Source: Merdiplasma sp905207905 (GTDB lineage: Bacteria > Bacillota > Clostridia > Lachnospirales > Lachnospiraceae). From it: a stretch of 56,861 bases of DNA. Each line of letters begins with the position of its first letter. The first letter of the stretch is position 1. Position numbers and translations under genes: made by a program. The notes under the pieces were generated by a model. That model was not told the DNA's origin. It saw only the letters and a program-made list of their open reading frames with translations, and searched no databases. The DNA lies in the NCBI GenBank assembly GCA_902475025.1, contig CABRXX010000013.1, positions 1-56,861 of the forward strand, in the 5' to 3' direction. Positions 25,886-33,584 of this stretch are shown piece after piece.

Positions 25886-26986
25886 ATGGAGAAAAACAGG
25901 ATCAGGAGTTTATTTTTGGGAGGATGCCTGCTTGCAGTGAATATGATTTTTACTGGAGGAGTGTTGGGAAAAGCGTTTGCAGAAGAGATCATAGTGATGG
26001 AAGAAGCAACAGCTTTGGAAGCAACGGCATCTGCAGAAGAGGAAAAGACGGAGAAGACAGAAAGCGTTTCCGGAAAAGCGACATCAGAAAAACGGGTGTT
26101 GCAACTGTATGCTGAGATTCTCAGGCAGTATGACCAAGTCTGGACAAATAAGCTGAGCATGGAACAATACTCAGAGGAGAGTCTGGTTAATTATTTGTTA
26201 TACATGGGGGATTGGGGAGCAGATGCACAGCTGGTGTTTTCCCTGACAGATCTTGATGGCAACGGGACAGAAGAACTGATGTTGGGCCTGGCACAGGCAG
26301 GAGATTTTGAGAAGGTATCCTTGCTGGATCTGTATACCTGTGCGGAGGGAAGCGCTGTCCGTTTGTTAGATGCCGGCGAACGCTGGTCTTTTCAAATCTG
26401 TGAGAATGGAATTTTATCGGAGAATAGTTCCGGTGGAGCGGCTCATAATTATCAGAGCTATTGGAAGATAGGAGCGGACGGCAGATCTTGTGATGCAGTG
26501 GAGTACTATTATGTAAACGGAGAAGATCAGACCGTGGAGAATTTGGAGGGAAATCTGCAGCCGTTTGATGGGAATTATGAGCAGTATCTGAAACGGTATC
26601 CAGAGGCGAAGCTGGATTGGAAAATTCTGGGACAAGGGGAGATAGAGAAGCTGTTGGAGGACTCAGTTCCTTTGGAGGATATGACAGCAGAAGATATTGT
26701 GGAGGCACCTCATTTTCGGAAAGGCAGATGCAGCAATATGGCAGAAGTGGCTGCCAATTATTATTTAAGAAAATGGGGATATGAAAATTATAACAACTAC
26801 TGGCTTAATCAGGATTATCTGGAGGAAAACCAGGAAAAGGATTACTTTTCAATCCAGGATGCTTCTACCGGGGAGATTCTTTCAGAGGTGACGGTGGATT
26901 GCCGCACAGGGAAGGCTACGGAGAGCAAGCCAGATGGAAGGGTGTTGGAGTATTCGATATTTGATATTATAAAATTGGAGGAGTAA
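25886..26986 (+). CDS. Secreted protein of unknown function with a DxDGNG calcium-type loop
   Basis: 366 residues. A signal peptide covers residues 1 to about 32 (ends KAFAEE); no lipobox is seen. The next 30 residues are Glu/Ala/Thr rich. Near residue 125, SLTDLDGNGTEELMLG resembles the D.DGNG.E.L loops found in many clostridial exported proteins. The C-terminal part has DCRTGKATE, like PepSY-style repeats. AGGAGGAG precedes the ATG. No neighbour suggests a role; an extracellular surface or environment-sensing protein is the most that can be said. Confidence 0.75.
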   Translation: MEKNRIRSLFLGGCLLAVNMIFTGGVLGKAFAEEIIVMEEATALEATASAEEEKTEKTESVSGKATSEKRVLQLYAEILRQYDQVWTNKLSMEQYSEESLVNYLLYMGDWGADAQLVFSLTDLDGNGTEELMLGLAQAGDFEKVSLLDLYTCAEGSAVRLLDAGERWSFQICENGILSENSSGGAAHNYQSYWKIGADGRSCDAVEYYYVNGEDQTVENLEGNLQPFDGNYEQYLKRYPEAKLDWKILGQGEIEKLLEDSVPLEDMTAEDIVEAPHFRKGRCSNMAEVAANYYLRKWGYENYNNYWLNQDYLEENQEKDYFSIQDASTGEILSEVTVDCRTGKATESKPDGRVLEYSIFDIIKLEE

Positions 26987-27023
26987 AGGAAGAAACGATA
27001 ATTTTTATTCTGTAATAGGGTTA

Positions 27024-27084
27024 GCATCAGTGTCTATGGGCGTGTTGTCCTATATACATTGATGCTAGCATCTGTGTCCATAGG
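27024..27084 (+). promoter_or_regulatory. metA leader with competing stem-loop segments
   Basis: Segment 1 (27024-27040, GCATCAGTGTCTATGGG) pairs over 17 positions, with wobbles and one mismatch, with segment 2 (27049-27065). Segment 3 (27068-27084, GCATCTGTGTCCATAGG) is a near copy of segment 1 and can also pair with segment 2. The arrangement resembles an attenuation switch. It matches neither the SAM-I nor the T-box pattern. Confidence 0.5.
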
Positions 27085-27136
27085 ACGGACGCTTACAGGA
27101 AATGATAGATATTGACAGGAAAGGACAGAAAAGGTT

Positions 27137-28051
27137 ATGCCAATTCGGGTACAAAACGATTTGCCAGCCAGAGAGCGGCTGGAGCGGGAAAATATTTTTG
27201 TAATGGACGAGGGACGGGCGGAGCATCAGGATATCCGTCCTCTTGAGATTGTGATTTTAAATCTCATGCCTTTAAAGGAGGAGACAGAACTCCAGCTTCT
27301 TCGTTCCCTTTCAAATACGCCGATACAGGTGAATGTGACTTTTGTGCATGTGGCTTCCCATGAGGCGAAAAATACCTCTGCCAGTCACTTGAACAAGTTT
27401 TATGAGGATTTTGAGGATATCCGGGATCATGATTTTGACGGAATGATCATCACAGGGGCTCCGGTAGAGCAGATGGAGTTTGAAGAGGTGGATTACTGGC
27501 AGGAACTGACAGCGATTTTTGAGTGGACAAAAACTCATGTCACCTCCACAATTCACTTGTGCTGGGGAGCCCAGGCAGGCCTGTATTACCATTTTGGATT
27601 AAAGAAGCGACCTCTGGAGAAGAAACTGTTCGGTCTGTTCTGGCATCGGGTGATGAACCGGAAGATCCCTCTGGTTCGGGGATTTGACGATATGTTTCTG
27701 GCTCCTCACTCCCGGTATACAGAGGTGCCGGCTGAAGAGATCGCCGCCTGCAAAGAGCTGGTGATCTTAGCAGAATCGGAGGAGGCGGGAGTATTTCTTG
27801 CCATGACAAGGGACGGACGGCAGATCTATGTGATGGGGCATCCTGAGTATGACCGGGTGACTTTGGACGGGGAATACCACCGGGATCTGGATAAGGGGAT
27901 GAATATTGATCTTCCGAAAAACTATTATCGAGATGATGACCCTGCCAATCGTCCTCTGCTTTTGTGGCGCTCCCATGCCAATAATCTGTACACAAACTGG
28001 ATTAATTATTACGTTTACCAGATCACGCCCTACTCTCTGGGAAAGAGGTAG
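27137..28051 (+). CDS. metA: Homoserine O-acetyltransferase (MetA family), 3' end rebuilt by a mobile element
   Basis: 304 residues. It acylates homoserine in methionine synthesis. Catalytic Cys142 (HLCWGAQAG), His235 and Glu237 (GHPEYDR) are at the canonical positions. Residue 111 is Glu (GAPVEQMEF), which in characterised MetA enzymes marks acetyl-CoA rather than succinyl-CoA use. The last residues (YSLGKR) come from the inserted element; the displaced end beyond the element reads YSLGKHEESAKNRYF. The catalytic core is unaffected. A hairpin leader precedes it; AAAAGG lies before the ATG. Confidence 0.95.
   Translation: MPIRVQNDLPARERLERENIFVMDEGRAEHQDIRPLEIVILNLMPLKEETELQLLRSLSNTPIQVNVTFVHVASHEAKNTSASHLNKFYEDFEDIRDHDFDGMIITGAPVEQMEFEEVDYWQELTAIFEWTKTHVTSTIHLCWGAQAGLYYHFGLKKRPLEKKLFGLFWHRVMNRKIPLVRGFDDMFLAPHSRYTEVPAEEIAACKELVILAESEEAGVFLAMTRDGRQIYVMGHPEYDRVTLDGEYHRDLDKGMNIDLPKNYYRDDDPANRPLLLWRSHANNLYTNWINYYVYQITPYSLGKR
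28003..28045 (+). repeat. Left attachment repeat inside the metA 3' end
   Basis: The 43 bases run from TAATTATTACGTTTACC to TCTCTGGGAAAG and recur at 39871-39913 with one mismatch (28033 C versus 39901 T). The crossover lies within it. Weaker similarity continues for about 90 bases beyond. Confidence 0.9.
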
Positions 28052-28145
28052 GAGAAAACTGCGGAAAATGGGCGTTTTTAAGGGGTTTACAAGAACTTTA
28101 TTGTGTTGAAACATTTGATGTAAATTCTTATAAATTCTTATGGTT

Positions 28146-28199
28146 TGGTGTAAAAATGGTGTAAAAATGGTGTATGAATGACATGAAAAATGGTGTATG
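28146..28199 (+). repeat. Left arm-type integrase repeats
   Basis: GGTGTA occurs at 28147, 28158, 28169 and 28191, spacings of 11, 11 and 22 bases. A 28-base stretch here (28154-28181) is identical to the end of the integrase gene at 39768-39795. This phasing suits binding sites for the integrase N-terminal domain. Confidence 0.65.
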
Positions 28200-28316
28200 G
28201 AATTACCCAAAAGTTTATTGAAAAATATGAGATAAAGTTATGTATGGTATGAATGATTAACAGCAGATTTATAGTCATAAAAGAATACTAGTGTAATTAA
28301 ATATCGAATGTTAAAG

Positions 28317-28466
28317 TAAGCCAATGTGTCAGATTTTTGATACGTTGGCTTATTTAGCGTTTGAGGAGCCGTATTTGATACATAGGTACAGAAAATCCGA
28401 AGATGGGGATTTTTATACTGTTCAAAATAGGGAAACTATGAAAGTTGAGTTTCATAGGCTTTTTTA
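28317..28466 (+). terminator. Two hairpins in the left end of the element
   Basis: AAGCCAA...TTGGCTT forms a hairpin at 28317-28351. A second, CTATGAAA (28436-28443) with TTTCATAG (28450-28457), is followed by a T tract and is a good rightward terminator. They would stop metA transcription entering the element. The remaining sequence from 28052 to 28550 holds no gene that I can support. Confidence 0.65.
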
Positions 28467-28550
28467 GCTTTTTCAAATCTGCGATTTTGCCCGTAAATAC
28501 AAGGTTTTTTTAAAAGTGGGATTTTGAATTTTTGGAAAGAAGGTGATTTT

Positions 28551-28997
28551 TTGGAGATAATTCGATGTAAACGAGAAAAAAAGCTGCTGATTGCTTATCA
28601 GCTGTCCAAACAGGGCAGGGTGATACCGACACCGGAGATCCTGCTGCCATTGTGGGCTGAGATGTGGCCGTTAGATGCAGAGCGACTGCAGAGCAAACTG
28701 GGAGAACTCTATTCTATCTGTAGCTGGATAAAAGACTGTCTGGAAAAATATGATTATAATACCGATTATTTTCAAAAAGAGATTACACAGCAACGGACAA
28801 GGCAGAAACGGCGATTAAACAGGAAGTATGCACTGCATAAGGCTCATGTGATTTTGCTGGGGAAACAAAATGAGCGCAGACTTGCAAGGTATCTGCTGAT
28901 CTGGGGAGATCTTAGGAAAGTAGGGGACTATTCCAAGCTGATGGAATACGAACGGGAGCTTCAGGCCGGAGGAATGCTCACGGCTCAGGTGGAGTAG
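28551..28997 (+). CDS. Element protein of unknown function
   Basis: 148 residues from a TTG at 28551, chosen because GAAAGAAGG lies eight bases before it; an upstream in-frame TTG at 28524 is less likely. The protein is basic, has no signal peptide or membrane segment, and its middle is mostly helical with a cluster TRQKRRLNRKYALHK. I do not recognise the family. It stands first after the left-end terminators. The nucleic-acid-binding look of the basic patch is only suggestive. Confidence 0.6.
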   Translation: MEIIRCKREKKLLIAYQLSKQGRVIPTPEILLPLWAEMWPLDAERLQSKLGELYSICSWIKDCLEKYDYNTDYFQKEITQQRTRQKRRLNRKYALHKAHVILLGKQNERRLARYLLIWGDLRKVGDYSKLMEYERELQAGGMLTAQVE

Positions 28998-29113
28998 AGA
29001 TCTTGGAATAGTCATAGCGGCATACATACACCGCTTTACAATATGTATGGTATGTTCCCTAACGGATGGGGAGTGAATAATAGTCCGTACCAAAATTTGA
29101 ACAGTCTGTTTGT

Positions 29114-29141
29114 AAGCACGGAAAACAATCGTGCTTTTTTT
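29114..29141 (+). terminator. Terminator after the first element gene
   Basis: AAGCACG (29114-29120) pairs with CGTGCTT (29130-29136), followed by seven T's. The next gene starts 35 bases later. Confidence 0.8.
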
Positions 29142-29175
29142 ATGCTCAGATTTTGGTTAGATCAAAGGAGGAACT

Positions 29176-30438
29176 GTGAAGAATGGTAAAAAGACTGAAA
29201 TTAAAGAAACTAAAATTTGTAATTGTTGCGGGCGGGAACTGCCTGTGGAGGAATTTAGAAACACAAAATACGGACTCAGCAAAAGCTGTCAAGTCTGTAT
29301 TACTGCCAAGTATCGGGATAACCGATTGAAAAAATGGATAAAACAGGGGAAAGGATTGGCCGTTGTATCGAGAAAGTACAAGCAGATTTCACCGGAGCGG
29401 ATCTTGCGAAAAGCTACATCGGGGATTGAGCTTATTGTAAAAGGGGAGCGTTTTGTGCGCCAGATAGATTATAAGGATTTCTGGATCTCTAATTATGGCC
29501 GGGCGGTGAAATATGAGAACGGCAGATATATCCTGCTGCGTGGCAGCTTGGACGAGCAAGGGAAAGTATGTTATCGGGTGAAAAAGAATGTATATAAGAA
29601 GAATAAGAAACGGTGGCAATGGAAAACAATCTCTGTGCGGGCGTGTGATCTTGTGGTCAGCACGTTTATTGTTAATTATGACATAGAACATAACAGCTGC
29701 TGCTGGCATAGAGGCGGCGATTTAAAAGACAACTATTATAAAAATATTTATCCTGTAAATCCGAAACAGTATGAAGCAATAAAGCAACAATTTGAAGCTA
29801 CGGGGATGGATAAGGAGGAGACCATTATAGAAATCTGTAATGATCCGAGATATAAACCGGAGAACTGGAATGCAGTGTGTATGGTTTTAAGCACTTATGG
29901 GCGGGGCTATTTGGGATGCAATGATGCAGATATAAAAAACTCCGCTGCTTATCGTAAATGGGCGAATATGATGGCAAGGGCATATAGTACAAGTAATCAT
30001 AGGCTAAAACCATGGTATAAAGGGTGTAAGGTGTGCGAAGAATGGCATAATTATGCGAATTTTAGAGCTTGGTATAAAGTCCATTTTATAGATTGTAAAT
30101 ACGCATTGGACAAGGATATTCTGATACAGGGCAATAAGGTATATAGTCCGGAAACCTGTATACCAGTAACACAGTTTGTAAATGCGGTATTTGAGACAAG
30201 ACATGCAGCAGGTGTTCGGTATAATGAAAAGGCCGGAACCTATGAGGCTACAATGACCATTCTGGATAAATCTGAGAAGATAGGAAACTACAATACGCTG
30301 GAGGCAGGAAAGCAGGCATATATAGAATACAAGAAGCGATACATTGTAGATTTGGCAGAGAAGATGCATGGCAGAGGACAGATACCGGAAAAACTCTATC
30401 TTGCAATGCTGAAGTGGAACGTAAAAATTGTTGAATGA
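29176..30438 (+). CDS. Phage-type NUMOD4/AP2-like protein with zinc knuckle
   Basis: 420 residues from GTG, with AAAGGAGG upstream. The N-terminus has CNCCGREL and CQVCITAKYRDNR, a CxxC-x20-CxxC zinc ribbon. Around residue 100, FWISNYGRAV resembles NUMOD4. Residues 255-340 (KWANMMARAY, WYKGCKVCEEW, ALDKDI, NKVYSPETC) match the HNH-related core of many phage homing-type proteins. Residues 350-395 (GVRYNEKAGTYEATM ... AYIEYK) look like an AP2 DNA-binding fold. A clear HNH catalytic triad was not assigned. It could be a homing endonuclease or a DNA-binding derivative. A terminator follows. Confidence 0.7.
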   Translation: MKNGKKTEIKETKICNCCGRELPVEEFRNTKYGLSKSCQVCITAKYRDNRLKKWIKQGKGLAVVSRKYKQISPERILRKATSGIELIVKGERFVRQIDYKDFWISNYGRAVKYENGRYILLRGSLDEQGKVCYRVKKNVYKKNKKRWQWKTISVRACDLVVSTFIVNYDIEHNSCCWHRGGDLKDNYYKNIYPVNPKQYEAIKQQFEATGMDKEETIIEICNDPRYKPENWNAVCMVLSTYGRGYLGCNDADIKNSAAYRKWANMMARAYSTSNHRLKPWYKGCKVCEEWHNYANFRAWYKVHFIDCKYALDKDILIQGNKVYSPETCIPVTQFVNAVFETRHAAGVRYNEKAGTYEATMTILDKSEKIGNYNTLEAGKQAYIEYKKRYIVDLAEKMHGRGQIPEKLYLAMLKWNVKIVE

Positions 30439-30445
30439 TACGGAG

Positions 30446-30479
30446 AAAGAGGTAGTGAAGGAATTTTGCTGCCTCTTTT
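30446..30479 (+). terminator. Terminator after the NUMOD4/AP2-like gene
   Basis: AAAGAGGTAG (30446-30455) pairs with CTGCCTCTTT (30469-30478) and is followed by T's. Confidence 0.75.
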
Positions 30480-30501
30480 GAATAAGATTTGGAGGATGAA
30501 T

Positions 30502-30690
30502 ATGTCAAAGGGACTATTTTACAATTATGATCTGGAAATGTGTAACTGGATGTTCAAACACAAGGTACGTCCGGTGGGATGTGGAAAACATGATAAGACG
30601 GGAAATACATTTATCATATTCCTGATTAATAAACGCTATAGGGAGTTGGAAACTCAATATAGGGACGAGATAGGTAAAAATGAACTGTGA
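30502..30690 (+). CDS. Small DUF5659-like protein
   Basis: 62 residues from ATG 30502 with GGAGG seven bases upstream (an in-frame ATG at 30496 is too close). LFYNYDLEMCNWMFKHKVRPVGCG...TFIIFLINKRYRELE resembles small DUF5659-type proteins of mobile elements, in which an aromatic start is followed by a beta-rich centre and a helix. The function is not known. It is the last gene before the A/C-rich region and the Rep-like gene. Confidence 0.55.
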   Translation: MSKGLFYNYDLEMCNWMFKHKVRPVGCGKHDKTGNTFIIFLINKRYRELETQYRDEIGKNEL

Positions 30691-30739
30691 TTGATCGGGC
30701 AAGATATCATACAGAACATTTGTATGAAAAAATAACAAA

Positions 30740-30945
30740 CAGAACAGAGAAATAAGTACAGAAGTAACTAGTAAACTTACTGACTAACTATAGGACTTAC
30801 CTGTGGACTGCGACTGTAAACATACTAACTGTAAACTAAAAACTAACTACTAAAAAACAACTAACGGTAACTAGTAAACGAACTTATTAACTATAAACGA
30901 ACCTACTAACTACACACACAACCAACACACACCACAACCACTTCA
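30740..30945 (+). other. A/C-rich region with iteron-like repeats (candidate replication origin)
   Basis: About 200 bases are built from CTAAC/TAACTA words with very few G's. Two adjacent 19-base units, AAACGAACTTATTAACTAT (30876-30894) and AAACGAACCTACTAACTAC (30895-30913), form a tandem repeat. GTAACTAGTAAAC occurs at 30764-30776 and 30867-30879. It lies immediately upstream of the Rep-like gene. The remaining gap to 31102 is A/T-rich with TTATAGTT repeats and no gene. Confidence 0.45.
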
Positions 30946-31102
30946 TCCTGTTAGGGATGAGAAAGGTTATATTATAGTTAAGGATCTATTATAGTTGTAG
31001 CTTAAATTAGAACAATTATTGTGGCCATTTTTAACATGACCCCATAAATATCCCCAATTATTAGTGTGAGTAGTAATCAGGTAAGAGAAAGGACGGATTT
31101 TT

Positions 31103-32005
31103 ATGTTAAACTTATTTATTGGAAAAGGAATGGATCTGGAAAAAGGAGAGGTAGCTGTGATGGCTGCATTGAATGGGCTTTATAGTCCTAAGCATGAAAA
31201 ATTAGGAACTTCTGTTCCTATTATAGGTCTTTTTATGACAGGGCGTATTTTGAATATTAGTCTTGGAAGTGATCGGACGATTATTGAAACGATTCGAAAA
31301 GCACTTAAAACGCTTTCGCAAAAAGGATATATAGAAATTATACAACACGCGGGTGATGTTTATGAGCTTTCGAATAAAGGGTTGATGATAAATCCTGAAA
31401 CGGAAAATTTTACAATGATTGAACATTGGGAAATGCAGAAAATATTTCAGGAGGCAAAGAGGCCGTTTGAGCTGTTCCAGTTCTATGTAAATATCATAGG
31501 GACAATTAACAATGATACAAAGGAATGGCATATGTCGCAGGATAAGATGGCAGAGCTGTTTGGAGGCAGCAAGACAACGATCGGTAAAAACCTTGAACGG
31601 TTGGAAGAGATGGAGCTGCTTTATATTTATCGGCCAAAAAGACGCAGGACTGACGGGACATTTCATAGGCTGAATAATTCTTATGGAAGATACAGGGATA
31701 AGGAGAAGGTAGTGGCTGCAGCTAAAAGGTATCTGAATACTGTAGAAACACAATACATATCTGAGACGGTTGATCGCAGGGCTATCAAACTCCGCTACAA
31801 TGCGTACAGGGATGGCAGCAGGAAGTATGAGGGCAATCTGGAACTTATCGAGGAATTGTATGCACAGTGTCAGTTATACAATAAATCGTTGGAATATAAG
31901 CCGATTGAGGTGATAGCCGATGAGGTTACACTGCGAGGGCTATTAGATTTATCCATTTTTCCGGCGGAAGTAAGGGGAGAGCTGACGGAAGATGAATTAT
32001 TCTAG
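31103..32005 (+). CDS. Winged-helix replication-initiator-like protein
   Basis: 300 residues. Two successive winged-helix-like regions are suggested: about residues 45-85 (IIETIRKALKTLSQKGYIEI) and about 140-180 (WHMSQDKMAELFGGSKTTIG, KNLERLEEMELLYIY), followed by a basic stretch (RPKRRRTDGTF). Tandem winged helices are the architecture of RepA/RepE-like plasmid initiators, and the gene follows iteron-like repeats. A plain transcription regulator remains possible. AAAGGA precedes the ATG; a strong terminator ends it. Confidence 0.55.
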   Translation: MLNLFIGKGMDLEKGEVAVMAALNGLYSPKHEKLGTSVPIIGLFMTGRILNISLGSDRTIIETIRKALKTLSQKGYIEIIQHAGDVYELSNKGLMINPETENFTMIEHWEMQKIFQEAKRPFELFQFYVNIIGTINNDTKEWHMSQDKMAELFGGSKTTIGKNLERLEEMELLYIYRPKRRRTDGTFHRLNNSYGRYRDKEKVVAAAKRYLNTVETQYISETVDRRAIKLRYNAYRDGSRKYEGNLELIEELYAQCQLYNKSLEYKPIEVIADEVTLRGLLDLSIFPAEVRGELTEDELF

Positions 32006-32056
32006 CTGTGTGGTATACGGAGCTTGGCTACAGATGCGAGACTGGGCATAAAATTA

Positions 32057-32094
32057 GGGCATATCTGAAAGAAATCAGGTATGCCCATTTTTTT
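32057..32094 (+). terminator. Terminator of the Rep-like gene
   Basis: GGGCATATCTGA (32057-32068) pairs with TCAGGTATGCCC (32075-32086) and is followed by TTTTTTT. Confidence 0.85.
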
Positions 32095-32111
32095 ACCTGT
32101 GATATTGATAT

Positions 32112-32330
32112 TTATAATGGCTGGTCATCATCAGAGGGTACATAGATACAGATATCCTGGATTTGACAGTTAAGGATGCGGCAAAGGTCATTTAGCGTGG
32201 TAGTATTCATAGGTTTATTTTTTCGGAGTTTATCAATGGTAGCACTGGATATCCGATGCTTGTTAATCAAAGTGTAGGTTGTTTCCTGGGATGCTTTAAG
32301 AGTCTCCCAAAAAGGTGAATAGCTAATGAT
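32112..32330 (-). CDS. Small Xre-family HTH regulator with ATC or ATT start
   Basis: 72 residues read on the minus strand: begins ISYSPFWETLKASQETTY, with the helix-turn-helix TLINKHRISSATIDKLRKNK, then PMNTTTLNDLCRILNCQIQDI, the hallmark of the short Cro/CI-like (HTH_26) regulators of Firmicute elements. It ends DDDQPL and TAA. No ATG, GTG or TTG lies in frame near the GGGAGG site, so translation must begin at ATC (32330) or ATT (32327). An intact, family-typical frame argues for a real gene. It diverges from the secreted-protein gene, whose promoter it may control. Confidence 0.75.
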   Translation of the reverse strand: MISYSPFWETLKASQETTYTLINKHRISSATIDKLRKNKPMNTTTLNDLCRILNCQIQDICIYVPSDDDQPL

Positions 32331-32382
32331 TGTAACACCTCCCTGAACATATATATTTTAAGCATAATAAGTAGTCTTATAC

Positions 32383-32411
32383 TTGACTATGGTCAGGAAA
32401 GTGACTATACT
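32383..32411 (+). promoter_or_regulatory. Promoter of the secreted-protein gene
   Basis: TTGACT (32383-32388) and TATACT (32406-32411) are 17 bases apart. TGACTAT occurs at both elements (32384 and 32403), so a repressor bound to that word would cover the promoter; the divergent Xre protein is a candidate. Confidence 0.7.
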
Positions 32412-32461
32412 AATAATAAAGTAATTCATTAACAAATGAAAAATAGAGGGAGGAAGGATGT

Positions 32462-33301
32462 ATGAAATGGAAATGTGTAGTTTTAGTGGTAGCGTTGTGC
32501 TGTTTTATGAGCATACCTGCGTATGCTGATAATGCAAAAAATATTGATGATATGACTTTAGAAGAATTAAGAGAGGAATATTTGGAGTTACAAGAGGAAT
32601 ACGATAAGATCAAACTATCTATAGAAGATGAAACTGAAATGGCTACTGAGTCTTCAGTTCAAATGTCTGAAGAAGAGTTTAAAAAAGATATTGTAGATTC
32701 ATATAATAATCGATTTGTTGTTTCTAATAAATATAGTATTGCAGAACAAAATGTAATGACTGATGAAGAGTATGTTAATTATTTGAATGATTGCGCCGAA
32801 GCAGAACATATTTTTTATGAAAAATATAAAAATGCAACGTTTGAGGATTTGAATATTCAGTATTTATGTAATCAGTATATATTAGGACTTCAAAAACAGT
32901 ATAATGCAAAAACTGTATGGGATGAAACAAATGACGCATATAAATATAGAAATGAATTTGATTCCGGATATTATAATCGTGCTTATGTAATTGTAGAATT
33001 ATCGGATTATTATAATTTATCGTTTGGTGATATTGAAGGTATGAGAACTAGTGTAGCTTATATGGATGCTTTTAATGAAGCAGAGACAAGAAATAAGGAT
33101 GTAGATCATGAGATAGTACAGAAAACACAACAACTTTTGAATGATATTGGATTTTATTGTGGCGAAGCAGATGGAATATCAGGCAAACGTACAGTAAAAT
33201 CAATTAAGAGATTTCAAGAAATGTATGGATATGAGCCGGTGGACGGTATAATTGATGAGGAATTAGTTGGGCAGCTAGAACTAGAGCTTGCAAAGAAATA
33301 A
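32462..33301 (+). CDS. Secreted peptidoglycan-binding-domain protein of the element
   Basis: 279 residues. A signal peptide spans about residues 1-22 (VVALCCFMSIPAYA). Next is a Leu/Glu-rich coiled-coil stretch (LEELREEYLELQEEYDKIK). The C-terminal 60 residues are a PG_binding_1 domain (QLLNDIGFYCGEADGISGKR, TVKSIKRFQEMYG, VDGIIDEEL). The middle (residues 75-210) is unassigned. It is likely exported and wall-bound. Codon use is markedly A/T-rich. GGGAGGAAGG precedes the ATG. A role in host surface modification is possible but not shown. Confidence 0.75.
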   Translation: MKWKCVVLVVALCCFMSIPAYADNAKNIDDMTLEELREEYLELQEEYDKIKLSIEDETEMATESSVQMSEEEFKKDIVDSYNNRFVVSNKYSIAEQNVMTDEEYVNYLNDCAEAEHIFYEKYKNATFEDLNIQYLCNQYILGLQKQYNAKTVWDETNDAYKYRNEFDSGYYNRAYVIVELSDYYNLSFGDIEGMRTSVAYMDAFNEAETRNKDVDHEIVQKTQQLLNDIGFYCGEADGISGKRTVKSIKRFQEMYGYEPVDGIIDEELVGQLELELAKK

Positions 33302-33405
33302 ATAGAGAAGTTGTGAAGAACAGTCAGCTTATACCATATAGAAATACCAAGACTGAGCCTTGGGGTTTTATCCTATCCGGAGTAATATTAATCTATATAC
33401 AACAA

Positions 33406-33440
33406 ATGGGTGTGGCCATAACGGCTACGCCCATTTTTTT
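33406..33440 (+). terminator. Terminator of the secreted-protein gene
   Basis: ATGGGTGTGGCC (33406-33417) pairs with GGCTACGCCCAT (33423-33434) with G-U pairs, followed by seven T's. The short frame through this region (33313-33498) is not supported as a gene. Confidence 0.8.
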
Positions 33441-33484
33441 ACTGCAGCCTATTTCTGGAGCAACGGATTGTGGCATTAAAAAAA

Positions 33485-33568
33485 GTGTCATAACTTAAAA
33501 GTATTGACACCGATTTGAAGATGTGCTAATATCAAGGCATAAAGCGGTGTCATAATAAAGTGTCATAA
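33485..33568 (+). promoter_or_regulatory. Recombinase promoter with GTGTCATAA repeats
   Basis: TTGACA (33504-33509) and TAATAT (33527-33532) are 17 bases apart. GTGTCATAA occurs at 33485-33493, 33547-33555 and 33560-33568, and GGTGTCAA lies inverted over the -35. The repeats probably bind the recombinase itself, either as recombination subsites or for autorepression. Confidence 0.65.
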
Positions 33569-33584
33569 GCGGGAGGGCAAAATC

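Noticed and set aside
26987..27136. SAM riboswitch or T-box upstream of metA
   Set aside because: No S-box core or T-box (UGGNACC-like) sequence is seen; only the competing hairpins are supported.
33313..33498. 61-codon frame after the secreted element protein
   Set aside because: It contains the terminator hairpin and T tract of the preceding gene.
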